From contig QFNC01000054.1 in NCBI GenBank assembly GCA_003240695.1, positions 1 through 10,155 on the forward strand: a stretch of 10,155 nt of DNA, read 5' to 3'. Of the stretch, positions 1-6,820 are shown piece after piece. Origin of the DNA: Pseudoxanthomonas suwonensis. Its GTDB lineage: Bacteria > Pseudomonadota > Gammaproteobacteria > Xanthomonadales > Xanthomonadaceae. Both the position numbers and the translations under genes were made by a program. The stretch's first letter is position 1; each line of letters starts with the position of its first letter. The notes under the pieces are model-generated. The model made no database searches. It was not told the origin of the DNA and saw nothing but the letters and a program-made list of their open reading frames with translations.

Positions 1-13
1 TCAGGAGCCTGCC

Positions 14-1687
14 ATGATCCCCGCCATGATCGCGACGGCCGTCGCGCCCGAGACCATCACCAAGGTCACTCGGCTGTTCAACAACACCGCCTATGACGTC
101 GTCTGCGAGCTGTTCCAGAACGCACGCAGGGCCGGCGCGACCCTGGTCGCCGTGACCGTCATCACGGCAAGCGACGCCACCTACCTGCAAGTTGTCGACG
201 ACGGCCATGGAATCGCAGATCCCGCGTCGATCGTCACCCTCGGCCGATCCGGATGGTCGGATGACACGCGCCGCGCCGAGGACCCGGCCGGAATGGGCGT
301 CTTCAGCCTCGCCGGCAGAGACGTGATCATCCGCTCTTATTCCCAGCCCGACCGCCAAGGCTGGATGGCCCACATCCCGGCGATGGCCTGGGAGACGAGC
401 CGGCCGATCGCGATCTCCTCCGACCCGATCCCTTACGGGACATCGATCACCGTCCGCATGCCCGAGGCATGGGTGAAGACGATCGAGAGCGACGTCGCCA
501 AGGCGTCCCGCCATTTTCCCGTCGCCGTGACCCTGAACGATACCGCTCAGGAACAGAACGACTGGCTGGCCGATGCCGTCCACGTCGAAACCTGGAACGG
601 CACCCGCATCGGGATCTTCAACGTCGCCACCAACCACCACTCGGTGACGGACCCGAACCTCAACTTCCATGGGGTGACCATACCCTGCAGGCTGCCGCAC
701 CTGCACGAAGTCGACCGGGGCGGCCGCTGGATCGCCCGCGTCGACATCGTCAACGCTCCCGGCATCCAGCTGGTGCTCCCCGCTCGCAAGGAAGTCGTCG
801 AGAACGACGGGATCGCAGCGCTCCGACTTGCGGTGCATTGCGCTTTGTACCGCGCGATTGCGGCCAGAGGATGCCACCGCCTGGCATTCGACCAATGGTG
901 TGAGGCCCGCGACCTCGGGATCGTGCTCCCGGAGGCGGAGCCGTACCTGTTCGCCTGGGTAGCACCGGCTGCGGACACCTCGCGCAATTACGAGACCGGC
1001 GAACGGAAGGCCGGAGCGTCGATGGTGCTGATGCCCGACTTCGACGCGCTGATCGCCCAGCCCGCCGAACGCGCGATCACCGCCCACAACCCGTTCGGGG
1101 GCCCGCTGGTCGAGGCTAAGGACGCCTTCGCCGGCTATGGCTGGTACGACACCCTGGCGCGCATCGAGACGCTGGCCTTCGACATCGTACAGGGTGAACA
1201 CCGCTTCACCGTATCCGACACGATCGAGCCGCCGTGCGAGGCCGAAAACGGCTGGGCGGACTCGATCACCCTCAACGCCACCCTCTCGCACGCTGGCGCG
1301 TCAGTCGAGGTCGCGTGCGATGCCGACGTCGCGTTCGGGACCAGCTCGGAGTTCTACTACCCCGCCCTGGACACCGCGGTGTTCGTCCGCCGCGGCTGCG
1401 ACGTTTCGGCGCTCGACGTCGCCGACCTGCTGGAAAGCGCCGCTTTCTCGGCGAACGAGGACAGCGACGCCGACAGCTACGACACCCAGCAGGAACGCTT
1501 CCAGCGCGACGCCGCGCAGCGCATGGTTCGGCTGCTTGAGGGTCAGGATGCCGCGCTCGAACGACGCCTCCGCGACCTCCTCTCGGGCTATTCGCTCCTG
1601 GTTCCGGACGATCGCGCCGTCACGATAACCGTCACCAGCGGCGAATTGACTATCGCGATCACGCCCATCCTGGCAGACGCATTGTGA
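14..1687 (+). CDS. GHKL-fold (Hsp90/histidine-kinase-like) ATPase, 557 aa
   Basis: The N-terminal ~105 residues carry the motifs of the GHKL ATP-binding fold. The N-box ELFQNARRAGAT is at residues 32-43 (E32, N36), the G1 box VVDDGHGI at 60-67, and a G2-like glycine segment DPAGMGVFSLAG at 90-101. It should bind and probably hydrolyse ATP in the cytoplasm. The usual DA after the N-box Asn is replaced by RRA, a variant I associate with accessory or phage GHKL proteins rather than sensor kinases. No histidine phosphoacceptor, transmembrane segment or sensor domain is visible, so it is not a two-component kinase. The remaining ~450 residues are not recognised; a stretch rich in Asp, Glu and Ser around residues 475-490 precedes a probably helical tail. 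AGGAG at 3-7 lies 6 nt before the ATG, which supports this start; a second in-frame ATG is at 26. The gene overlaps the next by 4 nt (GTGA). It may be an ATP-driven clamp or remodeller for the modification cluster, which is inference. Confidence 0.85.
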   Translation: MIPAMIATAVAPETITKVTRLFNNTAYDVVCELFQNARRAGATLVAVTVITASDATYLQVVDDGHGIADPASIVTLGRSGWSDDTRRAEDPAGMGVFSLAGRDVIIRSYSQPDRQGWMAHIPAMAWETSRPIAISSDPIPYGTSITVRMPEAWVKTIESDVAKASRHFPVAVTLNDTAQEQNDWLADAVHVETWNGTRIGIFNVATNHHSVTDPNLNFHGVTIPCRLPHLHEVDRGGRWIARVDIVNAPGIQLVLPARKEVVENDGIAALRLAVHCALYRAIAARGCHRLAFDQWCEARDLGIVLPEAEPYLFAWVAPAADTSRNYETGERKAGASMVLMPDFDALIAQPAERAITAHNPFGGPLVEAKDAFAGYGWYDTLARIETLAFDIVQGEHRFTVSDTIEPPCEAENGWADSITLNATLSHAGASVEVACDADVAFGTSSEFYYPALDTAVFVRRGCDVSALDVADLLESAAFSANEDSDADSYDTQQERFQRDAAQRMVRLLEGQDAALERRLRDLLSGYSLLVPDDRAVTITVTSGELTIAITPILADAL

Positions 1688-2619
1688 TCCCGCCGCCGCC
1701 CGTCGTGCTCGCCTACGGGATCGGGGTCGATAGCACCGCACTGCTGATCGAGAAGCACGCCCGGGGCGAAGCGCCGGACCTGTGCCTGAGCGCGGACACC
1801 GGCGTCGAGAAGCCGGCGACCTACGCCTATCTCGACGTGATCCGGCCGTGGATGCGCGACCGCGGCATCCCGTTCGAGCTCGTGTCCTACACCCCGAAGC
1901 GGTTCAAGCACTGGCCCCCGTATTACGGGATCCTCGAGATGTGCCTGACCAACGCGACGCTCCCGAGCAAGTCACTGGGCGGGTCGAGCTGCAGCCTCAA
2001 ATACAAGAAGGCGCCGCAGGACGCCTATCTCGCCAAGTGGAAACCGGCGATCGAGGCATGGGAGCGCGGACAGCGCGTTGTGCGGCTGATCGGTTATGAT
2101 GCCGGCCCGCGCGACACCAAGAGGGCGAACCACGCGCTCTCGATCACCGACCCTCTCTACGACTGCCAGTCGCCGCTGCGCGAATGGCAGTGGGACCGGA
2201 ACGACTGCATCCGCCGGATCGAGGCCGAGGGCCTTCCCGTGCCGCCCAAAAGCGCGTGCTGGATCTGTATCGCGAACAGTCCGCAGGAGATCCGCGAACT
2301 CCCGGCGTGGTGCCTTCGCCTGATCGTTCTGGTCGAAGCGCGGGCAGCACCGCGCCTTCACACCGTTGAGGGCCTCTGGCGGCGCGGTACGCGCGCGCGC
2401 CCTGGGTCGATGACACAGTTCATCCGACAGGAGCGCCTGCTGCCGGCCGATGAGATCGACCGCATCATGCGCGACGCGCCGACCGAACTGATCCGGTTCC
2501 AGGACGTCGCCGGCGCCATCCCGATCGGCGAGCGGCCGACGCTCGCCAGCTGGCTGGATCGCTTCCACGCTGCCTTCCCCGATCGAGGCCGCAGCGCGCC
2601 GGACGCGCTGGCCGCCTGA
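1684..2619 (+). CDS. PP-loop ATPase, PAPS-reductase-like (phage/plasmid type)
   Basis: This 311-residue protein starts with a PP-loop (ATP pyrophosphatase) motif, AYGIGVDSTALL at residues 10-21, a variant of SGGxDS. It is followed by LSADTGVEKPATY at 35-47, typical of the PAPS reductase/DndC-like superfamily. Further on are SCSLKYK with C103, GYDAGPRDTKR, and KSACWIC with C192 and C195. In related phage and plasmid proteins such cysteines are conserved and may hold an iron-sulfur cluster. The expected chemistry is adenylation or sulfur transfer on an unknown substrate. A true assimilatory PAPS reductase is unlikely, because its C-terminal catalytic ECGxH motif is absent. The start is GTG at 1684, giving a 4-nt overlap with the stop of the ATPase gene, which suggests translational coupling. 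Three genes downstream is a TGT/DpdA-like enzyme. QueC, the preQ0 synthase, is also a PP-loop enzyme, but this protein does not look like QueC. The fold is well supported; the substrate is unknown. Confidence 0.82.
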   Translation: MIPPPPVVLAYGIGVDSTALLIEKHARGEAPDLCLSADTGVEKPATYAYLDVIRPWMRDRGIPFELVSYTPKRFKHWPPYYGILEMCLTNATLPSKSLGGSSCSLKYKKAPQDAYLAKWKPAIEAWERGQRVVRLIGYDAGPRDTKRANHALSITDPLYDCQSPLREWQWDRNDCIRRIEAEGLPVPPKSACWICIANSPQEIRELPAWCLRLIVLVEARAAPRLHTVEGLWRRGTRARPGSMTQFIRQERLLPADEIDRIMRDAPTELIRFQDVAGAIPIGERPTLASWLDRFHAAFPDRGRSAPDALAA

Positions 2620-2636
2620 CCATCAACATCCAAGGC

Positions 2637-2642
2637 GAAAGG
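2637..2642 (+). promoter_or_regulatory. Shine-Dalgarno of the DUF3768 gene
   Basis: AAAGGA lies 8 nt before the ATG at 2651. It sits in the 31-nt gap after the PP-loop gene, one of only two real gaps in the cluster, and fixes the start of the next gene. No promoter elements are evident in this short spacer. Confidence 0.55.
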
Positions 2643-2650
2643 ACATCGCC

Positions 2651-3010
2651 ATGATCGACACCCGCACGGAAACCCGCAGCGAAATCATCGGCCGCCTGAA
2701 CGACCGATGCCGGCAGGGCCTCGACCGAACCGCACGCGTCACCGTGACGCGAGCCTGCCTCGCGTCGCTCTCGACCGACAGCCTCGCCTCCCAGGCTGTC
2801 GCGCAAGCCCGCCTCCTGCAGGAGCTGCGCCGGCACAAGTTCGCCGAGGGCGACGTGCTGCGCGAGCGCGGCGAGTTCACGATCGACGACACGCGCGTCT
2901 ATTTCACGATCGACTATTACGACCAGTCTCTCGAATGGGGCTCGGAAGACCCGGCCGACGCCAGCATTACCCGCCGGGTGCTCACCATGATGTTGCGGGA
3001 AGACTTGTGA
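2651..3010 (+). CDS. DUF3768-family small protein, 119 aa
   Basis: The C-terminal half matches the DUF3768 pattern as I remember it: a GEF segment at 74-76, the block FTIDYYD at 85-91, and SEDPADASITRRVLTMML at 98-115. The N-terminal IGRLNDRCRQ (13-22) and RVTVTRA (29-35) also fit that family, whose members begin with an LND element followed by a short hydrophobic strand. The function of DUF3768 is unknown. It is common on alphaproteobacterial plasmids and integrative elements, often near anti-restriction genes, and this fits the neighbourhood here. This copy has a weakened form of the usual acidic NDP/EHDFG region before GEF. The ATG at 2651 has a good ribosome-binding site. Its TGA overlaps the start of the following DpdA-like gene, so the two are probably co-translated. 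Family assignment is from motif memory. Confidence 0.78.
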   Translation: MIDTRTETRSEIIGRLNDRCRQGLDRTARVTVTRACLASLSTDSLASQAVAQARLLQELRRHKFAEGDVLRERGEFTIDDTRVYFTIDYYDQSLEWGSEDPADASITRRVLTMMLREDL

Positions 3011-4065
3011 TGGGCACGGTCGCCAACCGCTGCGCGCCCATCGTGCCGCCGGGCATCGAGATCATCGTCGGACTGCCGCATCTCGCGAGAGGGGCGCTCC
3101 TCGCCCGAGCCATCGCATTGCAAGCCCCGGTCCTGATATCGGCCAACTGCCTGTCCAGGTGGCGCAAGGCCGATGGCTGGCGCGACTGGACGGGCTGGCG
3201 GACAGGCACGCTCGCGAGCGCGGCCGACTTGGCCAGCATCGATCTCGATTCGGCCGGTTACACCATGACGGTCGCGTACAACGGCATGCCCTGGTCGATC
3301 GACGACTACATGGCGCTGGCCGCCTCTTACCCCTTCAGGCGCGTGGCCAGCGCCGATTACTGCTGCGAAGTCCAGGTCGCCCATGATCGAGAGGAGGTCC
3401 GGGACCGGATCTCCAGGACGATCGCCACCAACCGGGAATGCCACGCCCGAGCCCTCGACCTTGGCATCCGAGAGCGTTTCATGCCGGTCCTGCAGGGCCG
3501 CACCCCGGATGACTACCTGCGGTGCCTCGACAAGCTCGACGGTCTGATCCTCCCCGGCACCGTGGTCGGCATCGGCAGCATGTGCCGCCGTCCGATCCAC
3601 GGACCGGAGGGCCTGATCGCGGTTGTCGAGCGGCTCAGCCGCGACTTCCCCATCGGCGCCAGAATGCACGCCTTCGGCGTGAAGGGCGACGCCCTCCCGT
3701 ACCTCGCCCCCTTCGCGCACTGGGTCGCCTCCATCGATTCCCAAGCTTACGGGATCGCAGCACGCCACGACGCCCATCGGCGTGGCGTCCGAAAGACAGA
3801 CTTCCTCGTCGCCGACCATCTGGAGCGCTGGTATCGCCAGCAATGCGCCCGCACGGCCTCTCCCTCGCGGCTCCTGCCCGAGGCCGATGAGGCGGTTCCG
3901 CCATCGCCGGGCCCGGTCGACCCATGGGAAGATGCGATCACGCTCGCCCGCCAGCAGATTCGCGACCTGATCGAGAGCGGCGACCTCGACCACGACGAAA
4001 TCACCGCCGGATGGGTCGAGGCATGGGCGGCCGATCTCTTCAACGAGCGCCGCGAAGCGGCCTGA
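3010..4065 (+). CDS. DpdA-like TGT-family protein (7-deazaguanine DNA modification)
   Basis: The 351-residue protein has the residue layout of tRNA-guanine transglycosylases. LDSAGY holds D80 (the TGT DSGGF Asp, general base). SADYC holds D116 (base recognition). VLQGR holds Q162-G163 (the GIVQGG equivalent). GIGSM at 187-191 matches the GGLxVGE loop, and ASIDSQ holds D243 (the expected nucleophile). Spacing from D116 onward is close to that in TGT; the D80-D116 interval is shorter. No CxCxxC zinc site is visible at the C-terminus, unlike queuosine TGT. These traits match the divergent DpdA group, which exchanges guanine in DNA for preQ0. Residues after ~280 form a Pro-rich linker and an acidic helical tail. 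GGGAAG at 2997-3002 lies 7 nt before ATG 3010; GTG 3007 is an alternative start. No dpdB, dpdC or queuosine-synthesis gene is in the window, so preQ0 would have to come from the host or another locus. The fold is confident; DNA as substrate is inferred from family and context. Confidence 0.8.
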   Translation: MGTVANRCAPIVPPGIEIIVGLPHLARGALLARAIALQAPVLISANCLSRWRKADGWRDWTGWRTGTLASAADLASIDLDSAGYTMTVAYNGMPWSIDDYMALAASYPFRRVASADYCCEVQVAHDREEVRDRISRTIATNRECHARALDLGIRERFMPVLQGRTPDDYLRCLDKLDGLILPGTVVGIGSMCRRPIHGPEGLIAVVERLSRDFPIGARMHAFGVKGDALPYLAPFAHWVASIDSQAYGIAARHDAHRRGVRKTDFLVADHLERWYRQQCARTASPSRLLPEADEAVPPSPGPVDPWEDAITLARQQIRDLIESGDLDHDEITAGWVEAWAADLFNERREAA

Positions 4066-4133
4066 GAGGGAAGGGGGATCGAGGAGGTGAGCGGCGCGGG
4101 CGACCTGCGCCCAGACAACCATCCGGAGGCCCC
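4066..4133 (+). promoter_or_regulatory. 68-nt leader with Shine-Dalgarno of the methyltransferase gene
   Basis: This is the largest gap inside the cluster. GGAGG at 4125-4129 lies 4 nt before the ATG at 4134 and decides the methyltransferase start. The leader also holds a perfect AGGAGG (4082-4087) with no start codon at usable distance, and a 5-bp hairpin GGGCG-ACCTG-CGCCC at 4098-4112. AGGT (4085-4088) could pair with ACCT (4103-4106). This could tune translation, but the elements are short enough to be chance in DNA this GC-rich. No promoter is evident. Confidence 0.4.
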
Positions 4134-6533
4134 ATGCTTCAGTCTACCATCACCCGAGTTTACCGCCACGGGCACCTCTTTGCGGGCATCGGTGCCGGCG
4201 CGAAGGGCTTCAACCAGGCCCGCCCGCGCGTGGGCAACATGGTCGCGCGCTGGGGGTGCGCCGGGGGAATCGACGTCGATCCCGGCGCCATCCGCAACTT
4301 CGAGCGGCTCACCGGCGTGCCCGGCACGGTCATGGACCTCTTCAGCCGCGACCAGTATCGCGCCTTCCACGGACGCGAACCCGACTGGGACTGGCGCGAG
4401 GCCGTCCCCGCAGACATCCGCGCCGCCCTAGGCGCGCTCACCTGCATGCTGCTCAGCCCGCCCTGCAAGGGCTTCAGCGGTCTCCTGTCACAGGCCAAGA
4501 GCCTGACGGACAAGTACCAGGCGCTGAACGCACTAACGCTTCGCGGCATCTGGCTCACCCTCGAGGCCTACAAGGACGATCCGATCCGGATCATTCTCAT
4601 CGAGAACGTCCCCCGGATCCAGACCCGAGGCCGCTGGCTTCTCGACCAGATCATCGCGCTGCTGCGTGCCTATGGCTACTCGGTCAACGAGGATCGCCAT
4701 GATTGCGGCGAGCTCGGCCACCTTGCGCAGAGCCGCAAGCGCTTCATCCTCATCGCGCGCCACGCCGAACGCGTGCCTCCCTTCATCTACCAGCCGCGTA
4801 AATACCCGCTGCGGGGCGTGGGCGAGGTCATCGGCCAAATGCCGCTGCCCGGAGATCCGCTTGCAGGGCCGATGCACCGGGTGCCGTCGCTCCAGTGGCA
4901 GACCTGGGTGAGGCTCGCGTTTGTCGAGGCCGGATCGGACTGGCGATCGCTCAACAAGCTCGCGGTCGAGAACGGCGTGCTGCGCGATTACGGGATACGA
5001 CCCGAGGCGCCGTTGCGCGACAACGCCTACGGCGTCTGCCGCTGGGAAGACCGCAGCCCGCTGGTCACGAGCGCACGCGCACCGGGCCAAGGTCGCTTCT
5101 CCGTTGCCGATCCCCGTGCCTTCTGCTCGCGCGACGGGAGCGGCTATCTCGGGGTGCGCCACTGGATCGACCATGTCGGCGTAGTCAGCAGCCGTGGGGG
5201 CCCGACCAACGGTAGCTTCTCGGTCGCCGACCCGCGGCCGGGATACCGCGAAGGCACGCACACCAACCTCCTGTCGGTCGCATCTTACGATGCCGCCGCC
5301 CGGGTCGTAAGCGGTGCCGCACACGTCGCTGGCGGAGCGCTCAGCGTGGCCGACCCGTGCGACCGAGCACAAGGCCGAGGCAGCGCCACGGCAGGCGCCC
5401 ACAGTCTCACCTTCACGGTTGCCGACCCGACGCCCGGCTACGGCCCGGCCACGCACCGCCACGTGCTAGGTGTCGTCAGCTGGGCTGCCGCCACCGGCGT
5501 CGTCACCGGCTCCCCGAAGCCCACCACAGGCGCGCACTCGGTCGCGGATCCACGCGTCAACGGTCACCCCGCCAGCGTGCAGCTCGGCGTCCGAACATGG
5601 GACCGACCAACCGGCGTCGTCACCGCCAACATGTGGGTCGGATCGGGTCCGAATGCCGTCTCCGATCCGCGCGCGCACCGCTCCCCCACAGCCGCGGCCT
5701 TCCGCATCGTTGCTATCGCCGAACAGGCCGGCGCCGTCGCCGACCCGCGGGCACGAGAAGGACGCCACCCCAACGGCAAGTACAGGGTCTGCCGCTACGA
5801 TAGCCCGACAAACGCCGTGATCGGGGCGTCGACCACCGGCATGGGCGCCTTCGTCGTCGCCGACCCGGTCTACTGCGCAGGCGAGATGGGCCAGTACGCG
5901 AACAAGATGCGAGTGGTGCCGGCGACAGCCGCTGCGCCGACCGTCACCGGCTCCGACCGCGTCGGCTCGGGAGCGCTGTCGGTTGCGGACCCGAGGCCGC
6001 GGGGGCTGACGCGCGGCGACCGGCAGAACTACCTCTCGCAGAGCCACTACGGCATCGTGGGCTGGACCCAGCACACCAAGGCGATCCCCGGCCACGTCAA
6101 GGACAACAACGGCAGCTGGTCGATCGCCGACCCTCGCGAAGCCGATGAACCGACCGAGGGCAACCCCACGGCGCTCCCCGCCAAAGACGATCGCCTGGTC
6201 GCGCGCATCGTCGCGCTCGACGGTACATGGCACCGCCCGTTCACCTCGGCCGAACTCCTCGTCATCCAGGGGATTCTCGATCCCACCGAATATGTCGACC
6301 TGATCGGCACGTCCGACGCCGAAAAGCGCGAATGGGTCGGAAACGCCATCCCGCCGCCCGCGTCCTGCAGCATTGCCACGACCGTCGGCGAAACGCTGCT
6401 CCTTGCGGATTCCGGTGAGCGGTTCACGCTTTCGCCTCGCGAGATCTGGGTGAAGCCCGGCGCGCTGGCCCTCACTATCGACAACCGCCAGGCGGCGTTC
6501 GATCTCGACGGGATCGACACATGGTTCATGTGA
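4134..6533 (+). CDS. DNA cytosine-5 methyltransferase with repeat-filled target domain
   Basis: This 799-residue enzyme has the ordered C5-methyltransferase motifs. Motif I is HLFAGIGAGAKGF (14-26), binding S-adenosylmethionine. Motif IV is SPPCKGFS (108-115), with catalytic C111. Motif VI is IENVP, with E157. Motif VIII is QSRKRF (199-204). Motif IX is FTSAELLVIQG, from 703. Motif X is GNAIPPP (736-742). It should methylate C5 of cytosine in DNA. Most bacterial enzymes are about 300-450 residues; here motifs VIII and IX are separated by about 500 residues. Most of that space is a degenerate array of a ~40-residue unit ending in VADPR, annotated separately. The ATG at 4134 is chosen because it follows GGAGG and directly precedes motif I; the open frame upstream (from 3924) is Arg-rich and reads as a shadow of the previous gene. 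The 3' end overlaps the next gene. No cognate restriction endonuclease is adjacent, which suggests a solitary, protective enzyme. The target sequence cannot be read from the protein. Confidence 0.93.
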   Translation: MLQSTITRVYRHGHLFAGIGAGAKGFNQARPRVGNMVARWGCAGGIDVDPGAIRNFERLTGVPGTVMDLFSRDQYRAFHGREPDWDWREAVPADIRAALGALTCMLLSPPCKGFSGLLSQAKSLTDKYQALNALTLRGIWLTLEAYKDDPIRIILIENVPRIQTRGRWLLDQIIALLRAYGYSVNEDRHDCGELGHLAQSRKRFILIARHAERVPPFIYQPRKYPLRGVGEVIGQMPLPGDPLAGPMHRVPSLQWQTWVRLAFVEAGSDWRSLNKLAVENGVLRDYGIRPEAPLRDNAYGVCRWEDRSPLVTSARAPGQGRFSVADPRAFCSRDGSGYLGVRHWIDHVGVVSSRGGPTNGSFSVADPRPGYREGTHTNLLSVASYDAAARVVSGAAHVAGGALSVADPCDRAQGRGSATAGAHSLTFTVADPTPGYGPATHRHVLGVVSWAAATGVVTGSPKPTTGAHSVADPRVNGHPASVQLGVRTWDRPTGVVTANMWVGSGPNAVSDPRAHRSPTAAAFRIVAIAEQAGAVADPRAREGRHPNGKYRVCRYDSPTNAVIGASTTGMGAFVVADPVYCAGEMGQYANKMRVVPATAAAPTVTGSDRVGSGALSVADPRPRGLTRGDRQNYLSQSHYGIVGWTQHTKAIPGHVKDNNGSWSIADPREADEPTEGNPTALPAKDDRLVARIVALDGTWHRPFTSAELLVIQGILDPTEYVDLIGTSDAEKREWVGNAIPPPASCSIATTVGETLLLADSGERFTLSPREIWVKPGALALTIDNRQAAFDLDGIDTWFM
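5022..6137 (+). repeat. About ten degenerate coding repeats (VADPR array) in the methyltransferase
   Basis: Within the methyltransferase a unit of roughly 40 residues recurs, with the shape hydrophobic-x-V-x-x-W/Y, then VVTG or a variant, then G-x-x-SVADPR. The VADPR-like motif starts at residues 324, 364, 405, 429, 470, 509, 535, 575, 617 and 664, so the intervals are 40, 41, 24, 41, 39, 26, 40, 42 and 47. Eight units are full length. Two, ending at 429 and 535, are short. Variants include VADPC, VADPT, VSDPR, VADPV and IADPR. The DNA copies have diverged, so this is an old protein-level repeat and not a recent tandem duplication. It fills the position of the target-recognition domain, between motifs VIII and IX. 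Confidence 0.9.
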
Positions 6534-6820
6534 TCGATCGCTCGGCACGCGCCGACGTCCGCAATCCGATCCTCAGCCTGCCGGCGATCGCCGCGCTTCG
6601 CGATCTCGAACCGGCCGCCCAGGAGGCGCTCCGCCTCGTGCTGCTCGACCTGCAGCTGGACGCGCGTCAACGTGCCGAGAAAAGCTGGCGGACGCACAAG
6701 CCGCCACTCGCAGCCTATTGGTCGGCCGTCGGAGTCTATGCAGGCCACATCGCCCGGTGTCTCAACCGTCCCCGCCCACGAACGAGGCCGCAGACGCGAC
6801 GGTGCGACCCGTCATGCTGA
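6530..6820 (+). CDS. Small protein of unknown function between methyltransferase and Mom-like genes
   Basis: The 96-residue product is not recognised. It has an N-terminal segment with NPILSLPAIAALRDL, then a long helix-prone stretch rich in Ala, Leu and Arg, then KSWRTHKPPLAAYWSAVGVYAGHIARCL, and a short Arg/Pro-rich tail. There is no signal peptide or metal motif. GTG at 6530 is preferred because it gives the same 4-nt GTGA overlap with the methyltransferase stop as at the ATPase/PP-loop junction. ATG at 6521, three codons upstream, is the alternative (99 residues). The 3' end overlaps the following gene by 7 nt. Position suggests an accessory subunit or adaptor for the methyltransferase or the Mom-like enzyme, which is inference. 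Reality of the gene is supported by position and by a frame that fits the gap between two recognisable genes. Confidence 0.65.
   Translation: MIDRSARADVRNPILSLPAIAALRDLEPAAQEALRLVLLDLQLDARQRAEKSWRTHKPPLAAYWSAVGVYAGHIARCLNRPRPRTRPQTRRCDPSC

Noticed and set aside
2917..4122. 401-codon minus-strand open frame opposite the DpdA-like gene
   Set aside because: It has no recognisable motif and the opposite strand has a clear TGT residue pattern. Long antisense frames are expected in DNA this GC-rich.
3924..4133. 70-codon N-terminal extension of the methyltransferase
   Set aside because: It is Arg/Gly-rich shadow coding of the DpdA-like gene. GGAGG and the ATG at 4134, just before motif I, give a better start.
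5100..6140. Repeat array as a CRISPR or recent DNA tandem repeat
   Set aside because: The repeats are conserved only at protein level, lie in frame inside a methyltransferase and vary in DNA sequence and spacing.
4533..6548. Two long minus-strand open frames (about 309 and 360 codons) opposite the methyltransferase
   Set aside because: They mirror the coding repeats of the methyltransferase and show only low-complexity Gly/Ala/Arg/Val-rich sequence.
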